A stretch of 64,000 nucleotides of DNA from Ceratotherium simum simum (taxonomy: Eukaryota; Chordata; Mammalia; Perissodactyla; Rhinocerotidae): the NCBI RefSeq assembly GCF_000283155.1, contig NW_004454160.1:2876937-2940936 (forward strand), written 5' to 3'. The translations under genes and the position numbers were made by a program. The notes beneath the pieces were generated by a model. It was given only the letters and a program-made list of their open reading frames with translations. It had not been told where the DNA came from and made no database searches. This document shows, in pieces, positions 1-10,495 of the stretch (positions within the stretch are counted from its first letter, which is position 1; each line of letters starts with the position of its first letter).

Positions 1-683
1 GTGAGATGATATCTCATTGTGGTTTTGATTTGCATTTCCCTAATGATTAGTGATGTTGAACATCCTTTCATATGCCTGTTGGCTGTCTGTATGTCTTTTT
101 TGGAAAAATGTGTGTTCAGGTACTCTGTCCATTTTTTAATCAGGTTGTTTATTTTTTTTATATTAAGTCATATAAGTTCTTTATATATTTTGGATATTAA
201 TCCTTTTTAAATATATAATTTGCAAATGTCTTCTCCTATTCAATAGGTTGCTTTTTTGTTTTATTGATAATTTCCTTTGCTGTGCAAAAGCTTTTTAGTT
301 TGATGTAACTAACAAACTAACATTTGTTTATTTTTTCTTTTGTTGCTCTTGCCCAAGGCAACAAGTCCAAAAAAATATCACTAAGAACAATGTCAAAGAT
401 CATACTACCTATGTTTTCTCCCAGGAGTTTTATGGTTCCAAGTCTTACATTCAAGACTTTAATCTATTTTGAATTTATTTTTGTATATGGTATATTATAG
501 TGATTCAGTGTCATTCTTTTGCATGTAGCTGTCTAGTTTTCCCAACACTACTCATTGAAAAAACCATCTTTTCTCCATTGTATTATTCTTGCCTCCTTTG
601 TTATTGATTAAATGACCATATCTGCATGCTTTTATTTCTGGCCTCTCTATTTTGTTCCATTGATCTATGTGTCTGTTTTTGAA
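1..683 (-). repeat. L1 LINE fragment, 3' part of ORF2, cut by the window edge
   Basis: Read on the minus strand this is the C-terminal part of L1 ORF2. Landmarks in plus-strand order match L1 in reverse: the 'gagatgatatctcattgtgg' block, the 'tgctgtgcaaaagcttt' block, and 'tgatctatgtgtctgttttt' near 664-680. It is broken by stops and indels, so it is a dead copy. The 3' end lies outside the window. Confidence 0.9.
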
Positions 684-687
684 ATAG

Positions 688-775
688 GGCCAGTTTTATT
701 CACTACTGTGTCCTGAGGGCCTTGAACACTGCCTGACATATGATAAATACTAAAGGAGTATTTTTTCATGAATGT
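688..775 (+). repeat. L2 LINE 3' terminus
   Basis: The order 'tttattcactactgtgtcc', a 'gaacactgcctgacatat' block, then 'gataaatactaaag' and 'atgaatg' is the usual L2 3' end (activity statement, 'cagtgcctggcacatagtagg', 'aataaat', 'gaatga'). It abuts the L1 directly. Confidence 0.7.
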
Positions 776-921
776 GTTGTGCAAACCAAGGAGAACAGCC
801 ATACAGCACACACTTTGGGCTACTGGAGCAGAATTTATTACAGAAATCTCACAGAGACAGGAGAAGGGACAACACATAGAGATAGAGCAGGACCAGAGTC
901 AAACACTGGGATAGGACCTGT
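776..921. other. Unassigned spacer
   Basis: About 145 bases with an 'agcagaatttattacagaaa' segment and a purine-rich run. It could be an LTR scrap, but nothing diagnostic is visible. Confidence 0.3.
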
Positions 922-1401
922 ATGGATTTCCTGTGGCTGCTGTACCAAATTACCACAAACATAGTGGCTTAAAACAACAACTCTGGAGGCCAGAAGTGTG
1001 AACTCAGTATCACCGGTCAAAGTCAAGTTGTTGACAGGGCAGTGCTCTCTCCCAAGTCTCTAGAGGAGAATCCATTCCCTGACTCTTCCAACCTTTGGTG
1101 GCTGCCAGCATTTCTTGAGTTATGGCCCCATCATTCTAATCTCTGCCTCCGTGGTCATATTATCTTCTCCTTCTCTGCATGTGTGTCTCCTCTTCTGTCT
1201 CTCAAATCTCCCTCTACCTTTTTCTTATAAGAACACTTGTGATTTCATTTGGGTCCCACCCAGATAATCCAGGTTTATCTCTCCATCCCCCAATCCTTAA
1301 CTTAATCACATTTGCAAATCCCCTTCCTCACAAGGTAACATTTATAGGTTCCAGGGATTAGGAACTGATATCTTTGGGGGGCCATTATTCTGCCCCCCAC
1401 A
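922..1401 (-). repeat. MaLR-type (MLT1/MST-like) solitary LTR
   Basis: The minus-strand signature of these ERVL-MaLR LTRs is clear: 'caaattaccacaaac', 'gtggcttaaaacaacaa', 'tctggaggccagaag', later 'cccacccagataatcc', 'cttaatcacatttgcaaa' and 'ggggccattattctgcc'. The same family occurs in plus orientation at 9264-9646. No internal sequence flanks it, so it is a solo LTR. Confidence 0.8.
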
Positions 1402-1567
1402 GAATCCTTGACTCGTGGTTTGTGGGCTTTTAAGCTGTGCGATTAGGGGAGCACAATTTGTTCCCTGGTGCAATCGGAGTTGGAATTCAAGAGCAGAACT
1501 ATGGGTAGCACTTAACTACAGTCTTACTCTACCAGCTCAGCACTTTTGGTTTGGAGTTCACCTAGTG
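1402..1567. other. Unassigned sequence
   Basis: No repeat or coding signal recognised between the LTR and the MER20-like element. Confidence 0.4.
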
Positions 1568-1785
1568 CAATGATTCTTAACCAGGGGCAATTTTGATCCC
1601 CCAGGGACATGTGGCAAAGGCTGTAGACATTTTTATTTGTTCCAACAGGGGAAGAGGCGTGCAACTGCCGTCTAGAGGGTAGAGGCCAGAGATGTTGCTA
1701 AACATCCTACAACGCACAAGGCAGCCCCCCATAACAAAGAATTATCCTATTCAACATGTCAATAGTGTGAGACTGAGAAACCCCA
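1568..1785 (+). mobile_element. MER20-like non-autonomous hAT-Charlie DNA transposon
   Basis: Full length at about 218 bp. It starts 'caatgattcttaacc' and ends 'gactgagaaacccca'. Internal marks are 'gtagaggccagagatg', 'taaacatcctacaa' and 'aacaaagaattatcc'. The flanks acctagtg and ccctaatg match at 6 of 8 bases, as expected for an aged 8-bp hAT target duplication. The MER20 name is from memory; MER5-group is the alternative. Confidence 0.85.
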
Positions 1786-2130
1786 CCCTAATGTGATCAG
1801 GAATCTAAGCCGTGCAATTACAACTGTATGACTTGGCGGGCAGGTGCTGTGATTTACCACCTCAGCATTCACGGTTGCAGAAGCACCAGCCATCTCTGGT
1901 GTGATAAGGGGTTGAGGTCAAGGCCTTGGGCTTGTAGCTTTTATGACTTGGCAAACTGGAACTTGATTTACTCCCTTAATGCTCTGCCAGCATTGATCAA
2001 CTTAAGGGTTTGACCACATGTAGCTGGTTTCCATTGAACTTTGCAGGGAGCCAGGGTTTGGGGAATAAGTTTCAGACAAGTTAGCCTTAACTCTAAGGAT
2101 AAATCTTCACATTCCTCCTATGTGCGGGAT
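1786..2130. other. Unassigned sequence
   Basis: No recognisable repeat and no coding signal. Short open frames on the plus strand (61 aa at 1828, 63 aa at 2041) have no family resemblance. Confidence 0.4.
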
Positions 2131-2257
2131 TCAATTATTACTTTCATGAAGAAACAGAGTCTCAGGGATATTAAGTGGCTTGCTCAAGGTTCCACAGTGG
2201 TGGAAACAGAATTCAACCCAAGAATGTTCTGACTTCAAATCCCTAGTTTTAAGGCTC
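2131..2257 (-). repeat. MIR SINE
   Basis: Reverse complement of the MIR core: 'tcatgaagaaacagagtctc', 'ttaagtggcttgctcaagg', 'ccacagtggtggaaacagaa'. The tRNA-like head is toward the right end. Confidence 0.8.
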
Positions 2258-3022
2258 TGTAAGGGTTCCAATGTCTCCACAGCCTCACCGAAACTTGTCT
2301 TTTTTTTTTTTTTTTCCCATAATAGTTATCCTAACAGGTGTGAGATGATATCTCATTGTGGTTTTTGTTTTCATTTCCCTGATGATTACTGACATTGAGC
2401 ATCTTTTCAAATATCTGTTGGCCATTTGTATGTCTTCTTTGAAGAAGTCTCTATTCAAATCCTTAGCCAATTTTTAATTGCATTTTACTTTTTTATTATT
2501 ATTAAATTGTAGAAGTTCCTTATATATTTTGGAAATTAACCCCTTATCAGATATATGGTTTGCAAATATTTTTTCCCATTCCACAGGTTGTCTTTTCATT
2601 CTATTGATGGTTTCCTTTGCTACGCAGAAGCTTTGTGGCTTGAGGTAGTCCCATTTGTCATTTTTGCTTTTCTTGCCTGTGCGTTGGTATCATATCCATG
2701 ATATCATTGCCAAAAGCAATGTCGTAAAGATTTTCTCCTATGTTGTCTTCTAGGAGTTTTATAGTTTTAGGGCTTATGTTTAAGTCTTTAATCCATTTTG
2801 AGTTCAGTTTTTTGTGTATGGTATAGGATAAGGGTCCAATTTCATTTTTTTGCATGTGAGTATACAGTTTTCCTAACACCATTTGTTGAAGAGACTGTCC
2901 TTTCCTCACTCGGTATTCTTGGCACCCTTGTAGAAGATCGGTTGACCATATACATGTGGATTTATTTCTTGGCTCTCTATTCCGTTCCTTTGGTCTATAA
3001 GTCTGTCTTTATGCCAGTACCA
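2258..3022 (-). repeat. L1 LINE, inverted 5' segment of a twin-primed copy
   Basis: Minus-strand L1 ORF2 from roughly the 'gccagtaccac' block (right edge) to 'ggttccaatgtctccac' (left edge, about 2268). It joins head-on to the plus-strand L1 remainder at about 3022/3023. An A-tract of about 15 (2300-2314 as T) sits where canonical L1 has a shorter A-rich run. The two halves together are one L1 with its 5' part reversed. Confidence 0.85.
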
Positions 3023-3730
3023 CAAAAAAACAAAAGATAGCAAGTGTTGGTGAGGACGTGGAGAAATTGGAACACTTGTACACTGTTGGTTGGAATGTAA
3101 AATAGTGCAGCCACTATGGAAAAGGGTATAGAGTTCCATTAATAAATTAAAAATAGAGCTACCATATGATTCAGCAATTCCACTTCTGGGTATATATCCA
3201 AAAGAATTGAAATCAGGATCTTGAAGAGACATTAACACACCCATGTTCATTGCACCATTATTCACAGTATCCAAGATATGGACACAATCTAAATGTCCAT
3301 AGACAGCTGAATGGATTAAAAAATGTGATATATACATAAAATAGAATACTATTCAGCCTTTAAAAAGAAGAATATACTGTAATATGCAACAACATGGATG
3401 AATCTTGAGGACGTTATGCTAAGTGAAATAAGCCAATCATAGAAAGACAAATACTGCATGATTCCATTTATATGAGGTATCTAAAATAGCCAGACTTATA
3501 GAAGCAAAGAATAGAATGGTGGTTGTCAGAGGCTGGGGACAAGGGGCAATGGGGAGTTGCTAATCAATGGGTTTAAAATTTAGTTATGCAAGATGAATAA
3601 ATTCTAGAGGTCTGCTATATAACATTGTGCCTCTAGATAACAAAACTATATTGTATAGTTAAACATCTGTTAAGAGGGTAGATATAATGTTGTGTTCTTA
3701 CCACAATAAAGTAAAAGAAAAAGAAAAACA
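3023..3730 (+). repeat. L1 LINE, ORF2 end, 3' UTR and A-rich tail
   Basis: Starts 'caaaaaaacaaaagatagca', continues through the terminal ORF2 blocks ('gattcagcaattccacttct', 'gggtatatatccaaaag', 'ttattcacagtatccaag') and the 3' UTR ('ggtggttgtcagaggctgg', 'acaaaactatattgtatagt'), and ends in a tail of A broken by G and C. The start overlaps the part already present in the inverted half by about 50 bases of L1 sequence. Confidence 0.9.
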
Positions 3731-4422
3731 AATCTTTATAGCACACTGTCTCCTATGGATCCAAAGAAGATAAGAGTTAAACCCTAGAGATTAACTAGCT
3801 TGGTGATTTTCATATTTATTTTGAGGAATTAAAAGGAGTGGAATTCTGTTTTCATAGAATTATTGCACAGGAAATCAGAAATGTCAAATAGATAAATAAA
3901 AGTGATGAACCAGTGGGTTCCTCAGGAAATGGAAATCTTTATTGTTTTGTGGAAAATGCTCTTTCATTTACTGAAATCCTAAAGCATCTCTGTAGAAGAT
4001 GCTTTATAGTTTGTGAAGCATCACTTGGAAACCAGCAACGTATTTCAAGAGCATCATCTTATAGATGAGAAACTGAGTTGTAGAGTCAGGTAATGGGTTG
4101 TCTCAGTCTACACAGGTAGCTGGTTGCATAGTCTCAGTTTGACTTATGGATTTCTAGTCTTTATTTCAAACTACATGGTGTCTCTCTAGAGCCACTGCAC
4201 CTCAGGCAGCACTACTCCTTATCTTCAGAATTGCTTATGTTGTGTTACAAATTCAGAGATGAATCTCGGAGTAGAATTACTAGCTGGTACTAGCTGGAAC
4301 ATAGGTGTCTCTCAAACTTATTGTTAGGCTCGTTCCTTGACATGGACATTAGGAAGGCATGCCCCTGCATAACTGAAACAATGCCAGTAGGAGTCCTTAG
4401 GGCAAAAGAAGGGTGCCTTTCA
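3731..4422. other. Mostly unassigned; weak MIR-like core
   Basis: Around 3975-4130 the text 'catcatcttatagatgagaa', 'actgagttgtagagtcagg' and 'acacaggtagctggttgc' resembles a decayed minus-strand MIR. The rest shows nothing recognisable. Confidence 0.45.
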
Positions 4423-4626
4423 GGGCTGGCCTGGTGGCATAGTGGTTAGGTTCATGCGCTCTGCTTCGGTGGCCCAGGGTTCATGGGTTTGGATCCCGAG
4501 CATGGACCTATACAACCCCGCTCATCAATCCATGCTGTGGCAGTGTCTCACATACAAGAAATAGAGGCAGATTGGCAACAGATGTTAGCTCAGGGCAAAT
4601 CTTCCTCACCAAAAAAAAAAAAAAAA
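4423..4626 (+). repeat. ERE SINE (equine repetitive element)
   Basis: Head 'gggctggcctggtggcatag' followed by 'tggttaggttcatgcgctct', a B-box region around 'gggtttggatccc', then the ERE body and tail 'aggcagattggcaacagatg' ... 'cttcctcacc' and 16 A. Degenerate flanking duplications around 'ggtgcctttcag' (left) and 'aatgcctttttcag' (right) show retrotransposition. These promoter boxes are relics, not a tRNA gene. Confidence 0.93.
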
Positions 4627-4754
4627 GGAGAATGCCTTTTTCAGCACCTTAAAAACTGTGTGACCAAGAGAGTGGGCTGCCTACATTAGCTATCATGAGT
4701 TGCTCATCAGAACAGCCTTTTGAAAAAAAATTTTAACAACAAACATCCATGCCA

Positions 4755-5365
4755 AATGAGTTATCTGTACCCCTACCTATTCTCCCTTCCTGTAGTGGAC
4801 ACACCCTAAGGTGACTCCCAATGAATCTTGTTCTTTTACAATCCCTAACCCTTGAATGTAGATGGGACCTATGATTTGCTTTTAGCCAACAGAATATGGC
4901 AAAGATGATGTAAAAGTCACTCCCCTGATTATGCACATTATATAAGACTCCATCCTAGCAGACTAGAGAGAGATTCTTCTGCTGACTTTGAAGAAGTAGG
5001 ATGCCATGTTATGTGAGAATCTGTGACAGGGCCACGTGACAAGGAACTGAAGGTGGCCTCAAGGAGCTGAAAACAGCCCCTGGCTGACAGCCAGCAAGAA
5101 AACAAGGCCCTCAGTCCTACAACCATAGCAACTGTATTCTGCCAAGCACTATGTGAGCTTGATAGAGGACTTCAAGATAGAGAAAGGAATGCAGACAGGA
5201 ACTGATACCTTCATTGCAGGCTTGTGAGACCCTGACAGGAGGATCTAGCTAACATGTGCCTGGACTCCAGACTCACAAAAAACTTTTAGATAATAAATAT
5301 ATGTTGTTTTAAGCTGCTCCATCTGTAGTAATTTGTTATGTAATAGTAAAAAAACGAATGCATTT
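4755..5365 (+). repeat. MLT1-like MaLR solitary LTR
   Basis: Plus-strand marks: 'atgtagatgggacctatgat', 'agccaacagaatatggcaaa', 'gatgccatgtta', 'cacgtgacaaggaactgaa', 'cttgtgagaccctgacagg', 'actccagactcaca', then 'ttagataataaatatatg' and 'ttgttttaagctgctcc'. The last block carries the LTR polyadenylation region. Old and diverged. Confidence 0.8.
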
Positions 5366-5699
5366 CTCTCTGGACTCTGTCTAATCCCTTCACTAGTTCT
5401 TTTCCTCTTTTCCTGTTCTAGAGAACCTTGTTCCATTAATTATCCTCTCATTTTCCTTTAATCAAGCTTTCCTTCTAAATTGGTGCAATTATCCCTCAAC
5501 ATAAATATTCTCACCTCTCACCAAGTGATTATAATTTTTTCTACTTAAATATGTATCTTAAAAACAAAAAAAAAAATTTCCTTGAATGCCTTATCTCCTT
5601 CTCTTGGGAAGAAGTTGGCACAATATTTCTCCCTTTCCTTGAAAATCACACTGTTTAAAAGAGGAGTCTCCCTGTGTTCCACTTTCTCACTTTGTCATT
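5366..5699. other. Unassigned sequence, possibly diverged L2
   Basis: Pyrimidine-biased text upstream of a recognisable L2. It may be an older part of the same L2, but I cannot match it with confidence. Confidence 0.35.
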
Positions 5700-5868
5700 C
5701 TTCAATCCACTAAAGTCTAGCTTCTGCTCTCACTACTCCTCTTGGGGAAATGAACTCCATACACACAGATCACACTGCCCATTGGCTGGTAACTCTTAGA
5801 TGACCCTCATGTGCCTCAAATTAACATCTCCAAAATGAACTCATTATCTTCATACTCCATATTAGTTA
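5700..5868 (+). repeat. L2 LINE, upstream part split by an LTR
   Basis: Ends with 'catctccaaaatgaactcat' and 'tatcttc', the L2 ORF2 C-terminal block. L2 resumes at about 6457 on the far side of the inserted LTR. Confidence 0.65.
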
Positions 5869-6456
5869 TTTATTGCATAATAGATATTTTCATAACAAAT
5901 TACCCCAAGATGTAGTGGCTTAAAACAACAAACATTTACTATCTCCCAGTTTCTGTGCATAAGGAATATGGGCAGAGCTTAACTGGGTGATTCAGGGTCT
6001 CTCACAAGGTTGAAATCAAGGTGTAGACCAGGGCTGCAGTCATCTCTCCACTGAGGAAGAATCCACTTGTGGGATCACTATTTGGTAAGCCTTGGAAGAT
6101 CCACTTCCAAGCTCACTCATGTGAATTGAGAGCCTCAGGTCCTCACTGGTTGTTATCTGGAGACATCAGTTTCTTGCCACATGGGCCTCTCCAATGGTCT
6201 TCTCACAGCATGGCAGATGGCTTTGCTGAGAGTGAGGGCTTTGAGAGAGAAAGAGAGAGAATGCACATGAGAGACAGCTTGTAAGTAAAAAAGGATGAGC
6301 AAGACAGGAATCACAACCTTTTATGTAACTTAATCTGAGAAGTGACATCTCATCCCTTTTGTCATGGAAAAGTCTAGTGCTCACTCCCTCAGGGGAAGAG
6401 GGTGAATACCAGGAGGTGGGGATCTTTGGGAGCCATTTTAGAGGCTGCTTACCACA
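5869..6456 (-). repeat. MLT1-like MaLR LTR inserted in L2
   Basis: Minus-strand marks: 'attagttatttattgcataa', 'caaattaccccaagatgtag', 'tggcttaaaacaacaaac', 'gtttctgtgcataagg', 'cacatgggcctctccaat', 'gaataccaggaggtgggg', 'ggagccattttagaggctgc', and the end 'taccaca'. An open frame of 135 aa on the minus strand here is an accident of the LTR. Confidence 0.8.
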
Positions 6457-6842
6457 CGCCCAAACTGTCTCTCCTTCCATATCTCTGTGAATGGAACCAT
6501 AGTCCTTCCAGCTGACCCATCCAGAACCTTGAGAATAATCTATGCTTTTGCCCTTCCCCCACCTCACCCCCAATACTATTTGATCTCCTAATCACAATAA
6601 ATTGTATCTTCATACTCTATCTTTAAATTATTTATTCCTCTCAATTCTCACTTTTTTGTCAATATTAGCTATCTTTGTGTGTGTGTATGTGTATGTGTGT
6701 GTGTTTACTATATGCCACTAGGGCATAAACACCATGAGGGCAGGGGCTTAAGTGTGTCCTATTTACTGATCTATCCCCAGTTTCTAGCCCAGTATCTAAG
6801 ACATAGTAGGAATTCCATAAATATTGTTAAATAAATGAAGGA
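6457..6842 (+). repeat. L2 LINE, downstream part with 3' end
   Basis: Resumes in the block after 'tatcttc' of L2. A short GT tract (about 6672-6708) interrupts. The terminal block 'gggcataaacaccatgaggg', 'gatctatccccag', 'gacatagtaggaattcc', 'ataaatattgttaaataaat' ends at about 6842. Some middle sequence is deleted. Confidence 0.75.
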
Positions 6843-6869
6843 TTGAGTTCCAGACACACTTTTGGACTG

Positions 6870-7078
6870 TTCACATACATTATTTTTCAATCCTCACAAC
6901 CCTATGAAGTAGGTATTATCACCATTTTATGGATGAGGAACTGAGATATGGAAGTGAAATAATTTGCATGAGTTCATGCAGTAAGAACGATATGTAGCAA
7001 TATATTTTAAAGGGCTTTGTAAACTGTAAAGCACTCATTTTGCAAATGTGAGTTGTTATCATTATGATCTTTTGCTCT
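6870..7078 (-). repeat. MIR SINE, with an adjoining MIR-like tail
   Basis: Minus-strand core 'tttcaatcctcacaacccta', 'tgaagtaggtattatcacca', 'tttatggatgaggaactgag'. From about 7000 the text 'tttgtaaactgtaaagcact' followed by 'gagttgttatcatta' looks like the plus-strand 3' end of a second MIR-class copy. Confidence 0.75.
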
Positions 7079-7564
7079 TATTTTGAGCCTCTGCGTCTTC
7101 CCAGCCTTCTCCCAATTCACTCATGCTTCATAAGGAGACAGGAGGAAGCATAATTCCAAGAAAAGGAGGGAAAATAGTAATATTAAATGGCTGCCAAGGG
7201 ATCTGAGCAATGGATTCAACAGGCTGGATCAGTCCAGCTCACCGGGGTGGCCATTCCCTAACTGGGATCCCGGGCCCACCACATGCTACTTTACGGCATG
7301 AGAGAAGCGATGACACAATTTAGCGTTGGTGTTCTGCCTCATGGAAGACATGGCATTGTCATTATTCATTTTGGAGAACAGCCTGCAGTACAGAAAGAAA
7401 TCAGGTCAGACAGAAAAGGAAAGTCTTTCAACACAGCATTCCATCCTGAGGGAGAGAGAGAAAAGAACCAGAACAAGTGGGCAGTACTGACTTCTGACTC
7501 CATCCCTTAACGGCGTCACTCAGGGTGATCCTGAGCTGTCATCCTTCACCCTGTGAAGAAGAAG
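7079..7564. other. Unique sequence, moderate GC
   Basis: No repeat recognised. It keeps several CpG sites (for example around 7240-7275 and 7510) and a 75-aa plus-strand open frame at 7283-7510 without family resemblance. It could be single-copy conserved noncoding DNA. Confidence 0.4.
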
Positions 7565-7740
7565 CAATGCGAAAGTGATACTTTACATTATTTCAATTAT
7601 TTCCAATTTGTAAATCTCTTTTATACACATCTTATCTCATAATCCCCATAAATCAATCATGAAGACGAAAGGGTAGTTATAATTATTTCTATTTTACAGC
7701 TTAGGATTCTGAGGCTCTTCAAGTTTGAGATTCATCCAGG
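7565..7740 (-). repeat. MIR SINE
   Basis: Minus-strand MIR pattern 'cttatctcataatccccata', then 'tatttctattttacagctta' and 'ggattctgaggctctt'. Diverged. Confidence 0.65.
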
Positions 7741-7764
7741 GGCCTGGTTAATGTGAAGTCAAAT

Positions 7765-7985
7765 GTATTGAGTGCCTCTTTCTGGATACTTTCGCATATA
7801 TTATTTTTTGAGCTGCTCACAATAAAATTGTCAGGCATTATTGTTATCCCCATTTTACAGATGCAGGAGTTAGAGCCTAAAGAAATAAAGTGTCTTGCCT
7901 AAGGCCATGCTGCTAGTATGTGGTAGAGTTGGGTTTGGAATTCAATAGAGAGTTAATTCTCTATGCCCAACCTTCTTTCTAATAG
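7765..7985 (-). repeat. MIR SINE
   Basis: Clear minus-strand core: 'tattgttatccccattttac', 'agatgcaggagttagagcc', 'aagtgtcttgcctaaggcca', 'ggtagagttgggtttggaa'. Confidence 0.85.
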
Positions 7986-8931
7986 CCAAATGATATACTT
8001 AGAGAGAGTAAGCTTGGTGTTTTAAGTCTGGTGACCTAAAAGAGAGAGGAGAAGAAAAAGAAAATGAGAAGCTCAGGAAGGATTAGAGAGAAGGAAACAC
8101 TATGAGGAAGGGAGAGGTGAATATATCATTTTTTAATGCATTGGGATCCCCAAAAGGAATTCTGTATTTTGGATTTAAGCTCTCAAGAGGGGTTAGCAGG
8201 ATACCCCCAGATAAAGCGTGAAGGAAGTCAACTGTGTTCTATTGCTCAGGTCCTGAGTGGTGAATCTCAGAGGAATCTCAGTCCCAAAAGTGTCCCCTTG
8301 AAACACAAGGCCATGAGAACAATTCCACCAATGAATCCCTGAAATACACAAGATGAATTGTACCTTGGGTTGACTGTCCACACAGCCAAAGAAGGTGAAG
8401 GGATGGGCAATTTCACAGTTTATAGTGTCTGTATTTACCAAATAATTTAGGGTCAAACTCTCCTCTTGCTTCATCCTCTGAACATTTTTCTTTTTGTTTA
8501 AAACCAGCCCAAGAAAAGCCTGCAAGGAGAGACTTTATTTTGTTTTCAGACTTTTTAAACCCCAGGGAAGACAGAGAGAACTTGTTCAGTCTCCTAAGGC
8601 CCTAAACTATAAGCATGAAAATAAAACAGCAGGTCTAACTGTAATCCTGTGCTTGAAGCTAAGCAAAGGCCAAAGTGAAAGCTTTTAAAGTCAAGTCCCT
8701 CGGTGAACTAAAGCTCAAAAACATCCCAGTGGGTGATTCTAAATTCTCCAAAAATATTTGCTGCAGGCTGGAAATCAAGTTTGAGAGGTTGTCGCTCAAA
8801 CATGTATTGATAGAAGAATGTTTAAGCTACCTGGTCTGTGTGGTTGCACCTTTGACTAGCTCAGCCTCCTCTCACCGAGGAACCCTAAAGCCTCTGCCTT
8901 TGCCTTAATTCACTGTCACTGCCCCTGGGAG
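7986..8931. other. Unique sequence
   Basis: A purine-rich patch (about 8040-8120, GAGA-type) leads into sequence with no recognised repeat. Overlapping short open frames on both strands (64-110 aa) are not convincing. Confidence 0.4.
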
Positions 8932-9080
8932 TGAAAGATGATATCCTGCCCCCATTTGCCAATGAGGAAATTGAGATGTGGGGCCATTAAACCCCTTAAG
9001 GCCACACAGCAAGTCCACAGGAGAGCCACGGCCAGACCTCCGCTCCCCAGCTCACACTCCCAGCCACACTCTCAGACCAA
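8932..9080 (-). repeat. MIR SINE
   Basis: Minus-strand core 'cccccatttgccaatgagga', 'aattgagatgtgggg', 'aaggccacacagcaagtcc', 'ggagagccacggccagac'. Confidence 0.75.
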
Positions 9081-9263
9081 GGCTCAGCTTTACTCACTCC
9101 AGGAGGGGGAATTTAAACTAAGCCTTTACTCGAGCATCTCTCCCAGGCCACCATTTTATTTATTATTTCTTTTGCTTTTCTGGACAATGTTATCTGACCA
9201 ATAAAGGTTTTATCCATTTGCTGACCATCAGCAACATGCTAGGCACTGGTTCAGGGCTTGTAG
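9081..9263. other. Unassigned spacer
   Basis: Includes 'gcaacatgctaggcactgg', a weak LINE2/MIR-type remnant. Nothing else recognised. Confidence 0.35.
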
Positions 9264-9646
9264 GGTATGATGGGCTGAGTTTTGTGCCCCCCCAAATTCA
9301 TATGTTGAAGTTCTAACCCCCAGTACCTCAGAATGACACTACTTGGAGACAGGATTTTTAAAGAGGTGATTAAGTTAAGGTGAGGTCATTAGGGTTGGTC
9401 CTGATCCAATATGACTAGTGTCTTTATAAAAAGATACACTGACATGTAGAGTGGGAAGATCCTGTAAAGAATCAGAGAGAAGACAGCCATCTACAAGGCA
9501 AGGAGAGAGGCCTCAGAAGAAACCAACCCTGCTGACACCTTGATCTCAGACTGCTGGCCTCCGGAACTGTGAAAAAATAAATTTCTGTCATTTAAGACAC
9601 CCAGTCTGTGGTATTTTTTAAATTGTAATTCCAAAAGACTAATATA
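9264..9646 (+). repeat. MLT1-like MaLR solitary LTR
   Basis: Well preserved plus-strand copy: 'gatgggctgagttttgtgcc', 'aaattcatatgttgaagttc', 'taacccccagtacctcagaa', 'gaggtgattaagttaagg', 'gtctttataaaaagatacac', 'gagaggcctcagaagaaac', 'accttgatctcagactgc', 'aactgtgaaaaaataaattt', 'cacccagtctgtggta'. The AATAAA-like site and T-rich follow-on are the LTR polyadenylation region. Confidence 0.88.
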
Positions 9647-10054
9647 GAGGGAAAGATATTAAAGTCTCAGTAGGAAATTTACATGAGAAGGAAGCATTGT
9701 CCAGATAACCCAGATCAAATTGAAATGCAATTTTTCAGTGTTACTTGGGCTCATAGTCAGTCTTAGAGGAGTGAAAGCTTTGGCTAAATGTGTGAAGAAC
9801 TTTCCTCTTAATCAACATTTTAATGCTGGTATAATAAGGTTGGAAAGAACCTGTGACACAGATTTGAAGATAAAAGAAGTCACAAAAGTGATAGTGGTAT
9901 GGGTGGAAATGCTCTCCAAGATCAAGACCTCAGGAGCTGATGAGGTTCATTGTGTCCCAGAAAGCCACTGTGCTTGTCTCCTCTCACACACTTCAGATGA
10001 GGACAAAGCATTGATGCTTGCAACTGCTGCTTTTAATTGGAAATGTTCTTTCTG
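9647..10054. other. Unique sequence
   Basis: No repeat recognised. An open frame of 135 aa (9720-10127, plus) runs into the next MIR, so it is unlikely to be coding. Confidence 0.4.
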
Positions 10055-10205
10055 GATAGGTGCTACTATTAATACCATTTCACAGATGAGGAGACTGAGA
10101 CACAGAGAGGTCAAGAAACTTGCCTAAGGTCACACAATAAGTGGCAAAGCCAGGAATAAAATTCAGGCAGTCTGGCTTCAGAATCAAGATGGAAGGATTA
10201 AGTTA
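10055..10205 (-). repeat. MIR SINE
   Basis: Strong minus-strand core: 'taataccatttcacagatga', 'ggagactgagacacagagag', 'gtcaagaaacttgcctaagg', 'tcacacaataagtggcaaag'. Confidence 0.9.
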
Positions 10206-10417
10206 TACCCACGCCTGAGGAAAGCAGAGAGGATGTGATGGCAAAGCTGTAATTTTCCCATCACATAGTCAAATGTTTGCGTACAATGAAAATAAACATT
10301 ATCACTACTAGGCAGTGAGCTAGAAGGGGACAGTGTGATGCTTGAAAATTAGGAAGGATATTTAGATGGGTCCTGTGCTATATATAACTCAATATTAGCT
10401 CTTAGATTTGTATTGGA

Positions 10418-10495
10418 AAGATAATATAACACAGTGATTAAAACCTTGAGCTCTGAAGTAAATAAACCTGCATTAATCCCAGCTGAAACTAAGTT
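10418..10495 (+). repeat. MIR SINE, 5' tRNA-like part
   Basis: 'ataatataacacagtgatta', 'aaaccttgagctctgaagta', 'aataaacctgcattaatccc' is the MIR head. Confidence 0.75.

Noticed and set aside
2906..3337. 143-aa minus-strand open frame
   Set aside because: It runs across the inversion junction of an L1, so the protein is an artefact of two opposed LINE halves.
4423..4510. tRNA gene suggested by A- and B-box text
   Set aside because: The boxes belong to the tRNA-derived head of an ERE SINE. No cloverleaf closes, and the same text recurs in the other copies.
6166..6573. 135-aa minus-strand open frame
   Set aside because: It lies within a MaLR-type LTR and its flanking L2.
9720..10127. 135-aa plus-strand open frame
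   Set aside because: Its last third is the antisense of a MIR SINE, and the rest has no resemblance to a protein family.
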